DNA of 64,000 nucleotides from Aquilaria yunnanensis (GCA_039654915.1 CM077595.1:46965501-47029500), one strand, 5' to 3'; positions 1 to 12,736 are shown, counted from the first letter of the stretch. Notes: generated by a model from the letters alone, not told the origin. Program-made: numbers and translations.

Positions 1-1042
1 CTTCTCTGTGTTCGTCAATTAGGTCGAGTTTAGTTCTCAACCTGAGATCATTCCCTTCTTTGTAGAACACTTGTATCCAAACCGATGGCTGGACTACCTC
101 GATTGGAATAATGGCCTCTGTTCCGAAGACGAGCGAGAAAGGTGTCCCACCCGTGGCTCTTCGAGGTGTCGTCCGATAGCTCCATAGCATGCTAGGAAGT
201 TCTCCAAGCCATTTTCCGTTTGCTTCCCTCAATCTCTTTTTCAAACCATCCTTTATGGTTCTGTTAGACACCTCTACCTGTCTGTTGCTTTGGGGATGAG
301 CTACCGGGGTGAAGTGCATTTTTATACCAAGGTCGGCAGTGAACTATTGGAATCTCGTGTCAACAAACTGGGAACCATTGTCGGTGACTATCGCCCTTGG
401 TATGCCGAACCTACATACGATGTTCTTCCAGATGAATTTCTATATGTCCTTCACCAAAATGGTTGTTAGGGGCTCTGTCTATCCATTTGGTGAAGTAATC
501 TACTACGACTACGTAGAATTTCACTCGTCCGGGTGCAATTGGGAGAGGCCCGATAAGATCAATTCCCCATACTGCGAAGGGGCAAGGGTAGTTAGCCGAA
601 ATTATCATTTCTGAAGGCAGCCTCTAGATGTTGGCATGTCTTTGGCAATTGTCATATCTTTGAACAAACTGTCTTGCGTCCTTTCTTAAGGTGGGCCAGA
701 AGTACCCCTGGCGAAGTAGTACTCCTACCAAGGCATTAGTTCCTATGTGGGAGCCACAGGCCCCCTCATGGACTTCTTTGAGGACCATCTCTACGTCCTC
801 TTCGCAGACACACCTTTGCAGGGGATTCGCGTGCCCCTGTCGGTATAACTCTTCTCCGATTAGGAAATATCGTCCGGAACATTTTCACACTTTTGCTGCT
901 TCGCGAAGGTCTTCGGGAAGCTCCAAGGTTGTGAGATACTTTTTTATGGGATTTTTCCATCCACTTTCCAAGGCTGCTACACTCATTATTGCTATGCTCG
1001 GGTGACTTAGTACTTCGGTGGACTTTTTTGACTTGGCCAGAG
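1..1042 (-). pseudogene. Tat-2 integrase region (3' part of pol), broken
   Basis: Reading leftward from 1042, the protein follows the Tat-1 integrase step by step: the end of the second RNase H, the HHCC zinc-binding region, the WGIDLIGPLP stretch with the first catalytic Asp (near 540-570), and a C-terminal match (NDLRLRTKLDL) at the window edge. Several stops and frameshifts break it, so no integrase could be made. It continues without loss of register from the RNase H segment right of 2048 once the solo LTR at 1043-2048 is removed. The 3' remainder of the element lies outside the window. The Tat assignment is strong because of the close match to Tat-1. Confidence 0.85.
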
Positions 1043-2048
1043 TGTTACCACCTCACAAAATGGGAGAATTACAAGTGTGTCATAATGGCTAAAAGCCATT
1101 ATATTGTGTAATTCTCACCATAGTGATTGTAGTGTGGGGGGTAAAAGGTATCACCTCCTTAAAAGTTTTCCAAGATGGTAACTTGGTCCCCAAGAAAAGC
1201 CTTATGGATTGCTTGTTTGTCAAGCTGCCTAAGTGTGAATGATGGGGTGCTTACTTGTAAATTCTGTTGTGGCCACATAAAGTTCTTAAAATAAAGGGAA
1301 TGTAATTCCTATGTGTATTGGACATATATGGGATAACCTTGGAGGGCTTTCCCCTTGTAAATGAAGTGTTTGCATTGTTTGGAAAAATTGTATGGGCAAA
1401 GTGGTCCAAAAGTTGCCAGAATTTTGACTCTGGACATAAAGTTTAATATCTCCATGTGTAGAATGAACCTTGGTATGAAATTTTGACCACACCTAGAGCA
1501 TATCTAGAGGGTTAACTGGGCTTTGGAATTTCTGGATTTAGATCCCTGTACCCAAAGATATGACGTTGCAAATTTGTCTGAGTTACTATTCGTTTCATCA
1601 GAATTTTGTAACCAACTTAAAAAATCCATAACTTGATCCATAGGTGGGTTATTGATGTAAAAAAAAAATTATTTGGTTTGCTCTAACTCTTCGCTTGATA
1701 ATGGAGTAAAGAAAATAGGGGGCCATGTGGCTAGAATGATACAGTTTATTAGTGGAAGTTACAGGTGCAGTAGCTGGCCACTAGAACTTAACAAGATTGC
1801 CTAATGTGTGGAAGCCAAAGCTAAGACTTGTGCTAGTGTTTTCCTTCTTTGCTACCATGGTGTGCATGAAATGTTAATATGTGTGTGATGGTTGGACCAA
1901 TATGCATGTATTTACATAGTGCCCAAGAGGGCCACTTGGGTATGCACACTAAGGGTAGTGTTTTGATGGCCTACAGAACATTACCAATCTTGGGAGTCGA
2001 AATGCACAGTTTTGGCACCATAACTGGACTACCCCGGACTGGGTAACA
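1043..2048 (+). mobile_element. Solo LTR of the TekA family inside Tat-2
   Basis: It starts TGTTACCACC and ends GGGTAACA, the termini of the TekA LTR seen at 14507-16741 in the opposite orientation. The flanks are CAGAG (1038-1042) and CAAAG (2049-2053), a 5-bp target duplication with one mismatch. The host RNase H reading frame breaks exactly here. At 1006 bp it is less than half the 2235-bp family length: against 14507-16741 about 1.2 kb is missing internally, the break falling near 1215-1230. No internal element sequence is present. Confidence 0.9.
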
Positions 2049-2917
2049 CAAAGTATCTGCTTCAGCATTGTCTCGGTGAGGCACATTCTCAATGTGCACT
2101 GCATCGAACTCTCGGATGAGCTTTGATACAAGCTCATGATACTTTGCCAAAGTTGGGTCCTTCGCACTATAGTCCCCTGCCATCTGTCGGACCACTAGCT
2201 GAGAATCACTGTGGGCCTTTAGGTTTCTTATGCCAATTCTTCTACGAAGGCGCAAACCTGCTATAAGGGCTTCATATTCTGCCATATTGTTGGTGACATT
2301 AAACCCAAATTTGATGGCTTTCATAGCTTCCATGCCTTCAGGAGCACAAAGAATTACTCCAGGTCCTTGATGTTCGGAGCTAGAGGCCCTGTCGACAAAT
2401 AGAGTCCACTTAGTTTCATTATTTCCGATGTTGGGTTGACTTTCTTCGGCCATGGGTACCTCGGCAATGAAATCTGCTAATGCTTGAGCTTTTATTGTCT
2501 TCCTTGGCTCATAGGTGATATCATACTCGCCGAGTGATCTACCCTCTTCATGATATCCCGAAGGGGCAGGTTGCTTTTACCATAATGGGGTGACCTTGGA
2601 AATAGGGACGTAGCCTTCTGCTTGCAAGCACCAGGGCATAAATAGCATTTTGTAACAAGGGGTACCTGACTTCCGCACCATGCAGGGACTTGCTCACATG
2701 GTGTACTGGCCATTGCTTTGCCTCCTCTTCCTTTACAAGGACCGAACTTACCGCCTTTTCGGTGACAGCAAAGTATACTATGAGGGGTTCTCCTTCTCGT
2801 GGCTGCCAAAGTGTCGGCAGACGAGTTAGGTAGGCTTTAAGCTCTTCCTATGCATTTTGGCAGTCTTCATTCCAAGGATGCACCTCGGTTCCCAGATCAC
2901 CACTGTTTTTTGCTGCC
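2049..2917 (-). pseudogene. Tat-2 RNase H domains (gypsy-type plus archaeal-type), broken
   Basis: The stretch 2049-2453 encodes the archaeal-type second RNase H of Tat elements. It keeps LFVDRAS (first Asp), NNMAEYEAL (Glu), AHSDSQLVV (Asp) and NAEAD (Asp), so the D-E-D-D set is present. The region 2460-2917 corresponds to the degenerate gypsy RNase H and its connection to the RT; its homology jumps between frames, for example in the open frame at 2492-2809. It lies between the RT (right) and integrase (left), the usual Tat order. Confidence 0.85.
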
Positions 2918-3980
2918 TTAGTGAGGACCTTTAAAAAATGGTCGGCAGCGGTCCCCATACCTGGAAATGAATCGGCTGAGTGACATGATTCTCCTTGTGA
3001 GTCTTTGTACGTCCTTAGTCATTGTGGAAGTTTGAAACCCCAGCAGGGCCTTGACCTTTTCTGGATTGGCGTCGATACCTCTCTCCGACGCCATGAATCT
3101 GAGGAACTTACCCGCCTTTACCCCGAATACACATTTTTTGGGGTTAAGACGGATTCCGAAGGTCCTCAATTGGTGGATTGTTTCCTCTAGGTCCGTGATA
3201 TGACTACTGGGAAGTTTTCTCTTAACTATCATATCATCGACGTAGACTTCCATGTTTCTCCCGATTTGGGAGTTGAAGACCCTGTTCATCAACCTTTGGC
3301 ACGTGGCTCCCGCATTCTTAAGCCTGAAGGGCATTCTAATATAACAGTATGGTGCGACTTCAGTGATGAAGGTGGTCTTTTCCTCATCTTTGGGATCCAT
3401 CCTAATTTTATGATACCCATTGAAGGTGTCAAGGAAACTAAGGAGGCCATATTTGGTGGTTGAATCTACCAACTGATATATTGGCGACAGAGGATATGAA
3501 TCTTTAGGGCAAGCATCATTAATGTTTCAAAAGTCAATGCACATTCGGAGTTTATCACTCACTTCCTTCGTAGCAATAACCACATTACTAAGCCATTCGG
3601 GTTATTTGACTTCCCTGATTACACCAACTTCCATTAGGTGTTGGACTTCGGTTTTGACAAAGTTGTTCTTATGCCCTGAGAGGCTTCATTTTTTTTGTCG
3701 GACAGGCTTTGCCTCTGGGCGCACCTTAAGGCTATGTTGGATTATGTGAGGGTCTACCCCAGGCATGTCCTTCGGTGAGTAGGCAAACAGATCTTTGTTC
3801 ATTAACATGAAAGATAGAAGTTTTTCCTTGTCACCTTCGGCCAGTTTTTTCCCCATTCGGGTACTTCGGCCTGGGACAAGTTCTGCATCTTCTGTTTCTA
3901 TTTTCTCAGGGTCTTCTTCTTCTTCCCTTTGCCTCCCCTGCGAGCACGGCCTTTGCCCCCGAAGTCTGTGCGTAGCTTTT
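2918..3980 (-). pseudogene. Tat-2 reverse transcriptase and upstream linker, broken
   Basis: The open stretch 2918-3472 carries the RT core: LLSFLDTFNGYHKIRM, the catalytic box YVDDMIV, and the thumb segment ending SRYGDRCRPFF. Further right (3473-3780) the match to Tat-1 continues with stops through the DACPKDSYP and PEWLSNVVIA blocks. At 3781-3980 it matches the linker between protease and RT. The match stops at 3980, where LTR-B begins; in Tat-1 coordinates this is near 19985. The finger and palm blocks survive, but stops exclude a working enzyme. Confidence 0.85.
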
Positions 3981-4764
3981 TGCTGGGACCTTTCTTAGCC
4001 CCTGCCTAGGAGACCTATGAGAGCTGGTCTCACAGTGGATTACAATTGACTAGTTGAATATGTGCACAAATTAAAACTCCATGATAATAGTGAATTAACC
4101 TAGAATATGTACTATGCATGCACTTCATGCTTTGACTAGGATTAACAAAAACCATAAAACATTGACTTGGCCAAGAGATTTCCACAGAAAATAAGTTCAA
4201 ATAGCCAAAGCATAGAAAATCAACATTTATGTGAGTTTACTACACATAACAACTATGTGGGAGCATTCATACATAAAGTAGACTAATGCCCTCACCCAAG
4301 AGCAACCCTATAGTCTAGGACTCCTCAAAACATAGACAATGGAGGCAATGAAGAGTACTATATACACAAGCCTCAACTAAGATCATCTTGAACTAACTCC
4401 CACCTTGGATGTAAGTCCCAGTGGTGAGTTACAAAAACCCTTGTCCAATGCTACTAGGCTCCACAGCCAAAGGAAGACTCTAGTTAGTACTGTTACTTGA
4501 CCAACAAGTTACCCAAGTAGACTAGAATCATAAAGATTCTTAAGGGAAATACCTGCAACAAAAGGTAACTATTGCAATAACCCTCAACGGTTACCTGGTC
4601 CAACAATTTCAAAATTTGCACAACATAACTAGTGAGTGAGAACATAAACATTTTCAGTAAGGGTCTTTGTGGTACCTGCAAGAAAATTACTAAGGACTCC
4701 ACATATGATAACATATGTAACCTGTTGTGAGCTCATACAGCCAGAGGGTCTTATATATGGAGAT

Positions 4765-6520
4765 ATAACTAGGTCCATTGAGACCAATCCTCATCCTAGT
4801 CCTTTGACTACAAGGCATAGCCTTGTCCTCTAGCAAGCTTAGCTTGCCAGGCTAACTAGTGATAATTCACCAATTAAATCTCTCCCTTTTTATGTTATAT
4901 AGAGGAATTATGGTGGGGCTATTATAACTAGGCCATAAAGACCTTGTAAACTATGTACACTAATGTCTCATAACTAGGTCCATTGAGACCAATCCTCATC
5001 CTAGTCCTTCGTGTTGGGTTTTGGGAGCCAAACAGCGCAGCGGAATTTAACCAAAACCCTCCAGGATCCAAGTGAAACGGGGTAAACCGGGTGTTCAAAA
5101 ATTTCATACCTAATTTTTGGTTGAGATCTCTCACTCAACTGTAGAGTCGAATCACAAAACCTGAACAGTTGACGTGTTCAGGCTCTCTATGGTATCCACA
5201 CGAGCCTCTCGGGATCACCACGCTTCCACCACATCCCGGCAGATGCATTTCTCTTGTGCTCGCAGTGCTAGCTTGTGTCCTCCAAGGAATTCCAAGAGAA
5301 GAGTGCGGCTGTCCTTTTGGGAGGCTAGGGCAAGGAGACCTGCGAATTTCTCACTTAAAAGTTGTATTTATAGTGAGACTCAACTTCCACGCCTAATGGG
5401 TTTCAAAGCCCTAATCCAATTAGGATTTAATTTCGGGCTTAATAATGGCTCAACTCCTTGGCCCATTATTAATACGAAATTAAAGTGAAACCACAACCCA
5501 AATAATAAGCCCATGCACTCTAATGATCCAAATAGCTCTATGTCTGCGACCCAATAGGCTCTTGCCATGTTGGCAATGATCATAAATCACATTTATGATC
5601 ATAAGCAATGAGCGGTGTCTAGAAACACATCATTGCTACCCAAGTGACAAGATTGTCGGTGAATCGACTAAACCTTTATGATCATCACCGATATATGACA
5701 TTGTCCCTTTGTCTAAGATATCAAGACTAAGCACGAGACATGGAATGTGTCACTCTCGTATAGCCCAATCTTTGGTTTCTTGATTATCGAGTAGACCAAC
5801 TTAAACTGACGACATTGATATCATATATCAACTCATCGGAGCATGGCCATGCATTTTCTAAGTCTCACTCTATCAAGGGGCCCAAAGATATCACTCCCGT
5901 TACATAGGAGGGACAAATCCCATCTTGATCATACAAATCCCTCCGCATGATATGTGACATACCCAATGACCTCCTTCAGTTTCACTCAGTTACGAGCAAC
6001 AAAGGAAAGTATCAAAGTATGTGACTCACATGTAGGGAACCTTGATGATCATAGGTCGAAGGACTACATATACCCTGATCACTATGAGAATCACTTATGA
6101 CACTCATATAACGATCCATGAAGTGTTCTCATGGTGGGTCGGTCCAGTACAGAAGTTCTCCAACTTGTACCCATATGTAGACTACATATCTCATATTAGT
6201 CTCCACATATGCTAGTCATTATGTATTATTGCAACCCGCTCCACAATAATACTAGACTAAGGAAATTTAAGAATATCATTATTCTAGGGTTACAATTATG
6301 TTTATTATGTTACGCAGAAACAAAACAACAAACAAAATTGCTGGATTAATGCCTCAATAAAATATCATGACTCAATGTGCAAAAATACAATCATCTCATG
6401 ATTGGCTTTTTGGGCACAACACTAACACTTCGACTACAAGGCATAGCCTTGTCCTCCAGCAAGCTTAGCTTGCCAGCCTAACTAGTGATAATTCACCAGT
6501 TGAATCTTAACCTCATGGCT
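4765..6520. repeat. About 205-bp tandem duplication inside LTR-B, second copy split by a Cop LTR
   Basis: The segment starting at 4765 (ataactaggtccattgagac) recurs at about 4969. The second copy runs to 5011 and resumes at 6428 after the Cop LTR. The LTR-B copies at 35297-37560 and 60366-63022 have only one copy. The duplication therefore preceded the Cop insertion. Confidence 0.75.
5012..6427 (-). mobile_element. Solo LTR of Cop (Ty1/copia)
   Basis: It starts TGTTGGGTTTTGGGAG and ends CACAACACTAACA, matching the reverse complement of the Cop 5' LTR at 28668-30082. A perfect target duplication CTTCG lies at 5007-5011 and 6428-6432. Length is 1416 bp against 1415 bp for the element's own LTR. 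No primer site or coding sequence adjoins it, so it is a solo LTR left by LTR-LTR recombination. Confidence 0.93.
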
Positions 6521-7953
6521 AACAACACGGCTTGGTCATAAAGGGTTCTAAACCATTCACCCTAGGTAGTGGTACTTAGTTGTGATCCTTAATAAACTAG
6601 TTTTCTTACTTATGGTAGAAGTAACCATAAACTTTACAAAACTTAAGAAAACTCCTAGGTGTCGGAGGACATGTGAAAATCTCAGAGTACCCCAAGAATG
6701 GCTAGAGTCCAAGGTAACGTAAGAATCCCCTTAGGTCTCCCCTTGACCTTCCTAGCAAAACTTGGAAAATTCCGCCAACATACCTGTGGCAACACATCGC
6801 CAATTGTGTCAACGCATTGCCATAGTTCGTAACATTCTGCCAACTTTCTAGTATTGGCGATGCATTGGGGACAATGGTACAAAACTAGCGACATGTCACC
6901 ATCTGTGACTCTGCAGAATTTTCACAGATTTTGCTACTATGAACTTTGGACACTTACCAAACATATCGAACATGCTTTGTTAGCCTCCAAGCTTCACATA
7001 CATGTAAAACATGTTGCATAGATAAAAAATAACTATCACATGCAAATCTGTGATGCATTATAAGATCATTCCAATTATCACAAATCTCATAGTCCACCCT
7101 GATTCAACCTTGTCCACAAACTAATGCTATTGCTAGAATTACTCGAATTCTTCAACTAACATCATTCCAATAGCATTAATTGACCTAAAAAATACAACTC
7201 CCTTACCTTAACTTTAAGTAAGAAGCAAGAATCAAGCACTCTTCCAATCCACTAAGCTCACCAAAGTACCACCTAAGTTCCAAACAAAACATAGGCACCA
7301 AACATCAAATTCTTGCTTTCTAACCAAAACCCAAGCTCCTAACTAACCAATAAACTTGAAATCAATCAAGAACACATTGGTTACCTGGTACTAAAAATAG
7401 AGGATGGGAGAAAACATGCTTCCAAGCTCCAAAACCATGGTTTTATGCTTGAAATGAGCTCCCAATGGCCTATATAATTATGATGGCTTCTCCTTTCATG
7501 AAGACAATTTGATTTCAAGCTTAATTGGATGGGAAAATGAGGGTGGAGAGGATGAACTCGGGTTTATGGTAGCCACTCCTCCACTTTACCCTCTTATAGA
7601 ACTATTTTTAATCTAAGCCATCAAAGTATTAGACATGATACGCTTAAGTCCCCATCTTTTGGTAACCTTAGCTATTCTTGATTAATCCTTGTTTATTTCA
7701 CCAAGTTTGGGTTAAAGTTAAAACTTAAGTCATAAAACTTCATTTTAACCACTTGGGATCTTGCCCAACTATTCAGGATGCAAAAATCACCATTTTGCCC
7801 CTAAACCTCTTTTAGCGCCTTAACCTCATTGGAACTTAGTAAACTTTGCTAAACTTTCTTATTCTTGCTATGTAAACTTGAATTAAGGTTTAAAGCTTGA
7901 TTTAGAGCACTTTACCCTCTTCAGGCATGCTTCCCACTAGAAGAGCCAAAACA

Positions 7954-8607
7954 TTACCCTAGAATGGGTAACCTAAGGCCTTGTGCATCTATGATGTGCC
8001 CTAGGAAAGGCACTTCCCTTATCCAGAATTCATACTCAGATAACTTGGCATAAAGCTAATGCACCAACAAGGTCTTTAAAAGAATCATCAGATGATGTTC
8101 ATGTTCATTTTCATCCTTGGAATACACTAGGATGTCTTCAATGAATACAACAAAAAATTTGTCCAGATGTGGTGTAAATGCCTTGTTCATCATGTCAATG
8201 AAAGTAGCTGGGGTATTAGTCAAACTAAATTCCATGACTATGTACTCATAATGCCCATATTTGGTCCTGAATGTAGTCGAAGGAATGTCATCTTCCTTTA
8301 CTCTAAACTGGAAGTATCTAGATCTTAAATCTATTTTCGAGAAGATCTTAACTCCCTTGAGTTGATCAAATAGATCCTCAATCCTAGGGAATGGACACTT
8401 GTTCGTGACAGTCATTGGATTGAGCTTCTTATAGTCAATGCATAGTCTTAATGATCCATCCTTCTTTTTCACAAAGAGAACTAGAGCTCATCATGGTGAA
8501 ACACTAGGCTTTGTGAACCCTTTTTCAAGAAGTTCATCAATTTGTTTCTTGAGCTCATTCATCTATGTGATAGGTGTTCTGTAAGGAAGAATAAATATTG
8601 GACTAGC
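7954..8607 (-). pseudogene. TekA-1 reverse transcriptase (chromovirus, Tekay/Del-like), truncated
   Basis: The protein includes [36 protein letters not shown] and [15 protein letters not shown]. The usual F-x-D-D catalytic box reads FIED, so one catalytic Asp is replaced by Glu. The frame continues from the protease with stops (one at 8608). Past DILVYSKDE the thumb continues with a stop to about 7974 and then meets a 20-base start of a TekA-type LTR (7954-7973), itself cut by LTR-B. RNase H, integrase and 3' LTR are missing. Block composition resembles Tekay/Del chromoviruses; lineage is inferred by eye. Confidence 0.8.
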
Positions 8608-9162
8608 TCATGGTTGCAGCTTGATCCCAAACTCAATCTCCCTTGGTGGAGGAATACCTGACAGAACTTTAGTAAAGTCTAGTGCAAAGTCTCTCATTGT
8701 AGGTATTCTATCCACTTCTTCATCACAATCCAAGCCATTAAATGCATAACAGTAGTCATGCTCATAAATCATAGGTATTTCATTTAATACCTTTAGTTCC
8801 ATGCCATGCATTTCATACACTAATTCCTTAGAATGCACTAATGCATGCACTTCACCATCAGGTAATGTGATTTCCCTCTTAGCATAATCAATTCGTATGT
8901 TATGTGTAGCAAGCCAATTCATACCTAGTACTATATCATACTTAGGAATATCCAACACTAGTAGGTTCATCATAACCTTAGTCTTTCCTGCTACTAGCTC
9001 AAAATCCTTAGCTAGATCATTAGTGAAAAGACATTGACTACCTGTTGTTTTCACTAAGGATATACTAGGCATGATTTCAATGGGCAACTTCATGGCATCA
9101 AAAAATTCCCTAGCCACTATAGACACAGATGCACCAGTATCAAACAGAACACTAACAGGCAT
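8608..9162 (-). pseudogene. TekA-1 aspartic protease and linker to RT
   Basis: A 184-residue open frame carries the protease active site LFDTGASVSIV near its N-terminus and the later blocks LDIPKYDIVLGMNWL and EITLPDGE, as in chromovirus proteases. The C-terminal part (SGIPPPREIEFGIKLQP) leads into the RT N-terminus. A stop at 8608 separates it from the RT, which continues in the same frame. The D-T-G triad is intact, but no whole polyprotein can be made because of the interruptions on both sides. Confidence 0.8.
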
Positions 9163-10281
9163 ACCGTTATGGTAAATGTTACCTTTTAGTGCTCCTACCT
9201 ATTGTGATGTCTGTCACCTTTCCACTTGAAACACTCTGCCAGGTCTTTGCACTGGAGGTACTGGTCTTTGATGTCCCTCCATGGGTGCTGCCTCTCTAGG
9301 TCCTGCTCCAATAGGTCTCAGTAGACCTTGGTCTTATGACCTTCTTCCTTGCACATGTGGGCAATCTTTGATGCAATGACCCATTGCACCACACCTTAGG
9401 CAAACTTGAGTATCAAAATAACAACATTTCTTTCCATGAAACTTCTTGCATTTAGGTCACCTTAGGCCAGAGGAGTTCCCCTTAACCTTGCCCTGACCAC
9501 CAAGATGGGAACTCTTAGCAATGCCCTCGCCATATGGTGGCTTTTTTTGCTTGCCTCCTGCCTGGCTACTTTCCCTTTGTCCATTGGGAAAGTACCTAGT
9601 CTTATACTCCTCTTGCTCTACTAAGAGTTTTCTACACTACTTCATAATAGGTGGCTGCTCCAAAAGGTCTTACAACCTTTCCTGCTGTCTAACCTTAGGC
9701 CTCTGACAAATATTTTGGCCTTTAACTATTCCAGTCCATGATACTGAGGAGCATACCTCACCAACTGATTGAGTTTGTGCTCATGCTCTAAGACATTGAG
9801 GTTGTCCTACCATAGAACATCAAATTCAGCTTGCTTCAAATCCTTGATGGCGTCACTGATATACTGCTCCTAAAAAAGCATAGTGAACTCTGGCCAGCTC
9901 ATCTCATTGTCTCTTCCTGGCCTTCTACCCTTCTGGACAACATACTTATCTCTAGTGTTTCTCCACGACATCTCTACATTGCCTGCCAAATTGTAAATAA
10001 TCAACGTCACCTTTTTGGTGGAGCTGAGTGGTAACCTCTCAAACATCTTTTCTATGAAGATTAACCACTGCTCAATTCTTTTTGGTCTTGCTCTTCCATC
10101 AAACTATGAAGGCATTAGTCCTTGGAACCTCTCTAGTAGTTTGACTTCATCTAGGCATTCTAGGTCATCTACTCTTTGTCTCCTGGATCTATGAGACTCC
10201 TCAACATGGTGATGCTCTCTATGCCTTCCTCTACCCCTTCTCTCATGATCTTCCTCAATCTCATTCCTAGTGGAGGTCATA
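9163..10281 (-). pseudogene. TekA-1 gag, C-terminal part with CCHC zinc knuckle
   Basis: Translated leftward, this contains a retroviral-type gag core (the block around 9750-10080 reading WLIFIEKMFERL, SWRNTRDKY and HKLNQLVRYAPQ) and a zinc knuckle CLRCGAMGHCIKDC (CX2CX4HX4C) near 9360-9400. Several stop codons interrupt it. On the right it breaks at 10281 where LTR-H is inserted, and gag resumes at 12737. It is the nucleocapsid/capsid precursor of a chromovirus, no longer translatable. Confidence 0.75.
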
Positions 10282-12736
10282 TGTTAGGACCATCCCTTAA
10301 ATACTTGGCTTAGGCCAAGAATATAGGGAAACACCAATTTAAAACATGAGGGACTCGATTGAAAATGAGGATAAGAGTGTAAATGTAAGCCTGAGAAAGT
10401 TGGGTTGAAAGTGTGCATGGGAAAATTAGGCCATGATGTTTTTGGCATGAGATAAGGTTGGAGGACTACGATGTACACTTGAATTGGTGATGTAAATGAA
10501 ACTATGGGAACTTGAAGGGTGAAATGCACCATACAATTAGGTGCATGGACAAAGGTGGAATTAGACCAAATTATGTTGACTAAAATGGCCGGTCATAATG
10601 CGGTCTTCCACCGTACCAATTTTATAAGGGTAATTAAAATGGTAAAATGCTAAAATGCGTCATGGGTTAATTATCATGTTAGGCCATGTTAATGAAAGCT
10701 TGGCAATTTGAGCCATGAGTTAAGAATGGCGCCAAAATGTTCCTACATTTTAGTGACTAAAGTGTGCACATGGAAACTTAAGGGAGGAAAGTGTCACATG
10801 TAGAGTACTTGAGGACCAAGGATGACATTGAGCCAAAATGTTGAATATGTGTACACGCTTCATTTAATGCGTCCAGAAACCCATTTGTTCACACGTCTGC
10901 CAATTGACACAAGTGGAATCCTTTGTCTTGCGCTCATTAATGCACCAAGATTATTAATTTGGCTAGCCTTCGTTATTTTTTTGTGTTGGCCGAAAACAAA
11001 ATCAGTCAGAAATGAAACAAGCTTCAGCGTTTCTTTTTGGTGCAAATAGCCTGGTAGCCGTGAAATTAGAGGGATTCAAAGTGTGTTGAGCGAAGCTTGG
11101 AGATTTTTGCTATGCTGTTGATGAAGTTGAAGCTTGGAAGAGAAATCAAGCTTGGATTAAGGAGGTAAGGCTCATAATCACTTGTTTTTCTTGGTACTTT
11201 TCCATGACCAAGTGATTATGATGGCTAATTGAAGGCTTATTGTGTTAAGCAATATATTTGAGCTTCGGCCTTAGTTACTCGAGCAACCGAGAGCTCAAGC
11301 TTTGATTGTGAGGTAGGGTTTTCACATTTACTTGTATTCTTGGTATTTTTCCATGAACAAGTAATAATGGCAGCTAAGTGATGGTTATATGATGCTATAT
11401 GATCTTAGCTTGCTAGATGGGCATATTGAGGAGATTCGGTTATGTGTTAATTGGCTAGCTAGTAAAGATAATGGCATGTATTAAAATTCCTAGTGAGCGA
11501 GGCCAACTTGCTAGTGAATTTGGAGCTCTAGTGGAATGGGAGTAAAGTTGTGAAGGTGGAAGTGCAGAAAGTGCACATGGACACGTGCAAGTGAATATGG
11601 CCGAATGTATATTGTGGTGTGTGTGTGAGTTCTATGTGCTTGGTTGTTTGTTTGTGCATGCTAACTCATACATGGATGGTTTATGATGATTATGTATTGT
11701 GGTTTTTTTTTTCTGTGGTTTCCATGTCTTCATGTGTTTCTTGCAGGACTAGTAAGCTTGTGGAGGTTAAGTCGTTGGACTTAACTAAATAGACCTTATA
11801 TGGTCGTTTGTGAATCCCTACTGAGTAATTGTTACTCACTGCCCATACATTTTTGTTTCAGGAAAGGATATACAGTTTGAGTAGTTTGCTTGAGTTGCTA
11901 GTTTGTGTGCTAGTTAGTATACTATTTGCTCGAGGTATGTGCCAATTGAATCTTGGCTTGAATACTTACATTACAAGTCTTATGGCTTAAGGCTGAAACT
12001 TATGTTCTAAGTTTGCAGGCTTTTGTAGTTATGGGATCAGTCTAGGTACAGGAAGGATGTGTGGACTTGGACCCTGGTTATGGTTTGTATGTTTGGGTTA
12101 GTTTTGTGGAGTGTGCTGCTGTTCTGTACACTTAGGTTTCTTTTAAGAAACTAGGGTATATGGCTTGTAAACTTAACCTTGGCTACTTTGGGCTTATAGC
12201 ATCCTTGGTATGTTTCCAAGCTAGTGATGCTGGTATTTAGGCTATTTTGTGTGTATATATATAGCCTTGCTTGTACATGGATTGTATGTACATATGATGG
12301 ATGCTTATGTGCTAAGTTATGTTAAGTTTATCAGCTTATGGTTATGTTTCATGAAGCAGTCTCTTGAGTACTTATGATTGGCTGAAAGTACATATGCATG
12401 GAAACTTGATTTTTCAAACTATAGAGATGTGGGCTTCTTGGTTGTCATTCATTAAAGTAGCACACTTGACAAGCACACATCTTAGACACTTAACAGATTA
12501 AGTGTATGCCTTGCTTGTGTGGCAAGTTAGAGGTTGGGCCCTACTTAAGCTGCAGGTTGTTGTTCTAAATAACTCATAAGCCTCCTGGGACATATCCCAG
12601 CTTTCAGCTTTAGAAAATAAAACTTAAATACTAGGAAGTTATTAACACCCGGATTTAAGTTTAATCAAAGGAATCTTGGGTAAATTGGTGAGTGGTACTG
12701 AGAGGGCACAGGCTAGGGCCTGTGTGGGATGTGACG
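10282..12736 (+). mobile_element. Solo LTR-H, Tekay-like, inside TekA-1 gag
   Basis: This 2455-bp stretch has no supportable coding sequence. It starts TGTTAGGACC and ends GGGATGTGACG; the terminal A expected for TG...CA is mutated. TCATA flanks both sides (10277-10281 and 12737-12741), and the TekA gag sequence continues across it. It contains the hairpin plus acceptor-like motif at 11823-11837 also found in LTR-B and TekF. Orientation is inferred from that motif and from the 3' end, which resembles the TekF LTR end. Confidence 0.8.

Larger units (their letters stand above)
3981..7953 (-). mobile_element. LTR-B copy with complete termini but unmatched flanks
   Basis: In plus-strand text it runs from TGCTGGGACC to GAGCCAAAACA and aligns along its length with the reverse complement of the solo LTR-B at 60366-63022. 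Without the Cop LTR (5012-6427) it is about 2.55 kb, near the 2657 bp of that solo copy. The flanks CTTTT (3976-3980) and TTACC (7954-7958) do not match. The left neighbour is Tat-2 linker and the right is a 20-base remnant of a TekA LTR. Unmatched flanks suggest recombination between two LTR-B copies. No coding sequence is seen. Confidence 0.75.

Noticed and set aside
5012..6427. The missing 3' LTR of Cop
   Set aside because: Opposite orientation, 23 kb away, with its own perfect CTTCG duplications; it is an independent solo LTR.
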